From Mycobacterium scrofulaceum (GTDB lineage: Bacteria > Actinomycetota > Actinomycetes > Mycobacteriales > Mycobacteriaceae): a stretch of DNA of 64,000 bases. The stretch's first letter is position 1. The number at the start of each line of letters is the position of its first letter. The notes under the pieces were generated by a model that worked only from the letters and a program-made list of their open reading frames with translations, was not told the origin of the DNA and did no database searches. Location: positions 62,001 to 126,000 of the forward strand of contig NZ_MVIJ01000007.1 in the NCBI RefSeq assembly GCF_002086735.1. Reading direction: 5' to 3'. The translations under genes and the position numbers were made by a program. Below are positions 60,976 through 64,000 of this stretch, piece after piece.

Positions 60976-62844
60976 TTACTCGCGGGGTCGAGGCGGCGGT
61001 CCTTCGGGCACCGGCAGCCCACACCGCGCGAGCTCGTAGCGCGGCACCCGATCGATCCGGTACTTGGTGAATTCATAGGAATGCAGCAGGTTGGAGAGGA
61101 ATCGATGCGGCGTCATCGGCGCGCGCACCGAGCTGAGCACCGCCTCGGTTTCGGGGCATTTCAGGGCCGCCACCGCCTCCGCGACCCATTGCTGGTCCAA
61201 GTATCCCGGGATACCGGGATACACCCTCACCCACGGGCCGTCGGCGATCGCCCAATCGGGGAAGAGGTTCTTGTCGTGGCCGATGCGGCCATGCTGTAGC
61301 CGTTCCGTGTGCTGCGCAAGCGGATTCGCCAACCCGATCTGGTCGATCACCCGCACATCGAGCCCGACGTTCATGCCCACCATGCCGAGGTTGGTGAAAA
61401 ACACTGTGTGCTGCGGCTTTTGGGGTGGCTTGTCCGGGCCCGGCTGCGCCTGCGGCACCAGGTCCCACTGGATGTAGTTGCCCGACGGCAGCAGCAACGC
61501 GCCGTTCGGGGTGTTGTCGAGCGCGGTCAGAATGGCCGCCATCCGCGGATACCCGAGGTAGTCGGCGGCGGTCAGGGGATGCGCATGCCCGGTGGCCTGC
61601 GCATAGAAGCGTCGCTCGTCGACGATCCCGGAGTAGGTGACGTGGGTGGCGTCGTCGCCCATGCCCGGCGAGTTCGCCGCCCACAGCGACCAGCCGGCCA
61701 CACTCAGCCAGAGCGCACCGGCCGCGCCGGCCACCCAATAGCCCGTCTCGCGCGAATAGTCCTGGCCGTCCGGGATGGCCACCGGGATGACCGCGACCGG
61801 GGCCAGCAAGCAAAACAGCGGGGCCAGCAGCACCCGCCCGTGCATGAAGTCGCCCCCCTGCCGGATCCAGTACAGCGCCTGCACCAGCCCGCTCACCAGG
61901 ACGAAGGCCACGACGGCCGGTGGGCTCTGCACCGCCCGGGCCACCCGGCCGTAGTCGGGCGACAGCGCGGGGCGCAGGAAGGACGGCCGGCGGCGCGCCG
62001 CCAGCAGCAGGATGCCCAGCGGGACCAGGAGCACCACCGGCACCCACACCGCGTAGGGCGCGTCGAAGTTCGAGAGGTAGACCAGGCCCTGGGACCACTT
62101 GTCGCCGGCGGCGTCCTTGGCCAGGGCGGTCCCGGGCACCAACAGGCCGTAGTAGCCCATCCGGAAGATCTCGTAGCCGACGGGCAGCAATCCCCCCGCC
62201 GCCACGACCAGCACCCGGCGCCGCCACGTCCGCGCGGCGATCAGCATCATGATCAGCGCCAGCCCACCCATCAGGGCCAGGTCGGGCCGCACCAGGACGC
62301 TGAAGCCGGCCACGAACGCCGACGCGCCGAGGAAGAGCCGGCGATCGGGCCGGTTTCGCACCGGCTGCGCCCAGCAGACCATCATCCACCACAGCAGCCC
62401 GAGGTAGGCCAGCGTGAGCCCGCTCTCCAGACCCGAGGTGGCGAAGTCACGCGCGGGCGGCAGGGAGATGTAGACCAGCGCCCCGGCGGGCAGCATGACT
62501 GCCCTGCGGCCCCGCAGGCTCGGCGCGTACAACCGGGCGGCCCCCAGCATCAGCAGCGCCACGCCCACCACCGAGAGCGTCAGGGCCAGGGCCAGCGCGA
62601 CGTATTCCATGCGCATCGGCCCGCCCACCCAGCCACCCAGGTACATCAGGTAGGTCCAGGCCGTCGACGTGTTGGCCTCCACCCGCTCGCCCTCGTTGAA
62701 GACGGGGCCGTTGCCGGCGAGCAGGTTGCGCACCGTGCGCAACACGATCAGCCCGTCGTCGGCGATCCAGCGCCGTTGCCAGGCGCCCCAGCCGAACAGG
62801 ACGGCGACCACCGCCACACTGATCCACAGGCTGACCCGCACCAT
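60976..62844 (-). CDS. aftB: Terminal beta-1,2-arabinofuranosyltransferase AftB
   Basis: This GT-C enzyme adds the terminal beta-1,2-arabinose residues to which mycolates attach. It has the catalytic DDX motif WIADDGLIVLRTVRNL near residue 27, about nine membrane helices, and a C-terminal extracytoplasmic domain. GTG/ATG choice: ATG 62844 (MVRVSLW) gives 622 residues, near the 627 of Rv3805c. In-frame ATGs at 62904 and 62967 would extend it, the latter overlapping ubiA. It is downstream of ubiA in the same operon. Confidence 0.93.
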   Translation of the reverse strand: MVRVSLWISVAVVAVLFGWGAWQRRWIADDGLIVLRTVRNLLAGNGPVFNEGERVEANTSTAWTYLMYLGGWVGGPMRMEYVALALALTLSVVGVALLMLGAARLYAPSLRGRRAVMLPAGALVYISLPPARDFATSGLESGLTLAYLGLLWWMMVCWAQPVRNRPDRRLFLGASAFVAGFSVLVRPDLALMGGLALIMMLIAARTWRRRVLVVAAGGLLPVGYEIFRMGYYGLLVPGTALAKDAAGDKWSQGLVYLSNFDAPYAVWVPVVLLVPLGILLLAARRRPSFLRPALSPDYGRVARAVQSPPAVVAFVLVSGLVQALYWIRQGGDFMHGRVLLAPLFCLLAPVAVIPVAIPDGQDYSRETGYWVAGAAGALWLSVAGWSLWAANSPGMGDDATHVTYSGIVDERRFYAQATGHAHPLTAADYLGYPRMAAILTALDNTPNGALLLPSGNYIQWDLVPQAQPGPDKPPQKPQHTVFFTNLGMVGMNVGLDVRVIDQIGLANPLAQHTERLQHGRIGHDKNLFPDWAIADGPWVRVYPGIPGYLDQQWVAEAVAALKCPETEAVLSSVRAPMTPHRFLSNLLHSYEFTKYRIDRVPRYELARCGLPVPEGPPPRPRE

Positions 62845-62932
62845 CGCGGTGTACGGGAAGACGGGCCAGCCCAACCGCCTGACGACCGGCCGGGTGCGCA
62901 TCATCCGCGCTTTGAGGGCCTGCAGTTCGGAG

Positions 62933-63841
62933 CTAGCCGAAGGCAACGGCGGCTCCAAGCGTCGCAATCCACGCTAGAAAAAGCAGCTGCAGCACTCGGT
63001 CGCGCAGCGCGATGTCCTCGGGCTCGCCGGCCAGCCCGCCGTCGACGTCGACGGCGTAGCGCAGGATCGCGATGGTGAACGGGACCATCGATACCGCGAA
63101 CCACGATCCCGAATGGCGGTCACGCTCGAACGCCCACAACCCGTAGCAGAGCACCACCGCGGTGGCCGACATGGTCCAGACGAACCGCAGATAGGTGCTG
63201 GTGTAGCTCTCCAGGGACTTGCGGATCGCGGCGCCGGTGCGCTCGGCGACCTGCAGCTCCGCGTAGCGCTTGCCGGCCACCATGAACAGCGATGCGAACG
63301 CCGCCGAGAGCAGAAACCATTGCGATAGCGGGATGCCGGTGGCGGCGCCGCCGGCGATCGCCCGCAGCAGGTACGCCGACGACACGATGCAGATGTCCAT
63401 CACCGCCTGGTGTTTGAGACCGAAGCAGTACGCCAGCTGCATGCTGAGGTAGACGGCCATCACCACCGCCAAGTCGGGTGTCAGCCACCAGGCAAGCGCC
63501 AGCGAAGCCACCCCGAGGACCACCGCGAGGGTGTAGGCCAGCCATTCGGGCACGACGCCGGCCGCGATCGGCCGGAATCTCTTGGTCGGATGCTCGCGGT
63601 CGGCGTTCACGTCACGCACGTCGTTGACCAGGTATATCGACGACGCCGCCAGGCAGAACACCACGAACGCCACAGACACCTTGGTCAGCACGTCGGCGTA
63701 GTTGTAGTGCACCGGGCCGCCCAGCGCGGCCAGCGGGGCGGCGAGCACCAGGACGTTCTTCACCCACTGCCGCGGGCGGATCGCCTTGATGACCCCGGTC
63801 ACCACGTTGCCCGAGGGCCCCGTCACCACGTCCTCACTCAT
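62933..63841 (-). CDS. ubiA: Decaprenyl-phosphate 5-phosphoribosyltransferase UbiA
   Basis: This 302-residue membrane enzyme, the same length as Rv3806c, transfers phosphoribose from PRPP to decaprenyl phosphate, the first step to the arabinose donor. The UbiA motif NDVRDVNADREHPTKRFRP carries the metal-binding aspartates, and about nine membrane helices follow. The second acidic region is degenerate (YCFGLKHQAVMDI), as is typical of this branch. It starts 4 bp after the PAP2 gene stop, so the two are coupled. Confidence 0.97.
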   Translation of the reverse strand: MSEDVVTGPSGNVVTGVIKAIRPRQWVKNVLVLAAPLAALGGPVHYNYADVLTKVSVAFVVFCLAASSIYLVNDVRDVNADREHPTKRFRPIAAGVVPEWLAYTLAVVLGVASLALAWWLTPDLAVVMAVYLSMQLAYCFGLKHQAVMDICIVSSAYLLRAIAGGAATGIPLSQWFLLSAAFASLFMVAGKRYAELQVAERTGAAIRKSLESYTSTYLRFVWTMSATAVVLCYGLWAFERDRHSGSWFAVSMVPFTIAILRYAVDVDGGLAGEPEDIALRDRVLQLLFLAWIATLGAAVAFG

Positions 63842-63845
63842 CCGG

Positions 63846-64000
63846 TCAGACCTTCCGTGCCCGGCCCTCGAGCCGGACGGCGATTCGCGCGACGGTGGCG
63901 CCGAGGGCGATGCCGCAGGCCACGTCGCTGGGATAGTGCACGCCCAGCAGCATCCGCGACAGGGCCATCGGGGGAATCAGCAGGGCGGGCAGCGGCAGAC
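63846..64000 (-). CDS. PAP2-superfamily phosphatase (Rv3807c type), C-terminal part cut by window edge
   Basis: The last 50 codons are visible and end VRLEGRARKV. They contain the PAP2 motif SRMLLGVHYPSDVACG (SR..H..D). The orthologue is thought to remove the 5-phosphate from decaprenyl-phosphoryl-5-phosphoribose to give the DprE1 substrate. The stop lies 4 bp before the ubiA ATG, so the two steps are encoded side by side. The N-terminus lies outside the window. Confidence 0.9.
   Translation of the reverse strand, partial: LPLPALLIPPMALSRMLLGVHYPSDVACGIALGATVARIAVRLEGRARKV

Overview
The window is a GC-rich mycobacterial chromosome segment. It carries the arabinogalactan and mycolic-acid envelope locus that corresponds to roughly Rv3761c-Rv3807c of Mycobacterium tuberculosis. 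Gene content, GTG/TTG starts and many leaderless-type starts (a TANNNT hexamer 6-8 nt before the start codon) all fit Mycobacterium. DprE1 has Ala at the position of M. tuberculosis Cys387, a substitution documented for M. avium, so a slow grower of or near the M. avium complex is likely. The species cannot be fixed from sequence alone.

Layout. Bases 1-3218 hold the end of a short-chain dehydrogenase, an acyl-CoA dehydrogenase, a TetR regulator and a quinone oxidoreductase, apparently one operon. Bases 3293-10897 hold an alkyl-sulfatase-like hydrolase, the 19-kDa lipoprotein gene lpqH, the two-component pair tcrXY, two tiny membrane proteins, a SAM methyltransferase and an APH-fold phosphotransferase. 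Bases 11118-18242 hold a 37-residue lipoprotein, a membrane TrkA-C protein, tRNA-Arg(ACG), tRNA-Ser(GCT), hisC2, echA21, lipE, a Balon/Rv2629-like ribosome-hibernation candidate and tRNA-Ser(TGA). Bases 18280-25810 hold a quinone oxidoreductase, an aminotransferase-fold protein without the Schiff-base lysine, the GT-C protein of Rv3779 type, the proteasome activator gene bpa/pafE, and the Wzt-GlfT1-Wzm galactan initiation/export trio.

Bases 25845-28245 are a variable island: a DUF732 protein, a frameshifted pterin-synthase-like gene, an NfeD-type OB protein and a flotillin. Bases 28341-44010 are the arabinan core: a Gre-like protein, a GtrA protein, dprE1, dprE2, aftA, embC, an extra DinB-like gene, embA and embB. 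Bases 44167-48149 hold a secreted protein, a membrane protein, a GarA-like FHA protein, fadE35 and a DUF4383 protein. Bases 48254-64000 on the minus strand hold accD4-pks13-fadD32, the cutinase-like hydrolase, fbpD, fbpA, aftB, ubiA and the end of the PAP2 phosphatase gene.

How it works together. The PAP2 protein, UbiA and DprE1/DprE2 make decaprenyl-phosphoryl-arabinose. AftA, EmbC, EmbA, EmbB and AftB polymerise arabinan from it on galactan started by GlfT1 and exported by Wzt/Wzm. FadD32, AccD4 and Pks13 make mycolates, and FbpA attaches them to the arabinan. Extra genes and palindromic repeats sit at the seams between these conserved blocks.
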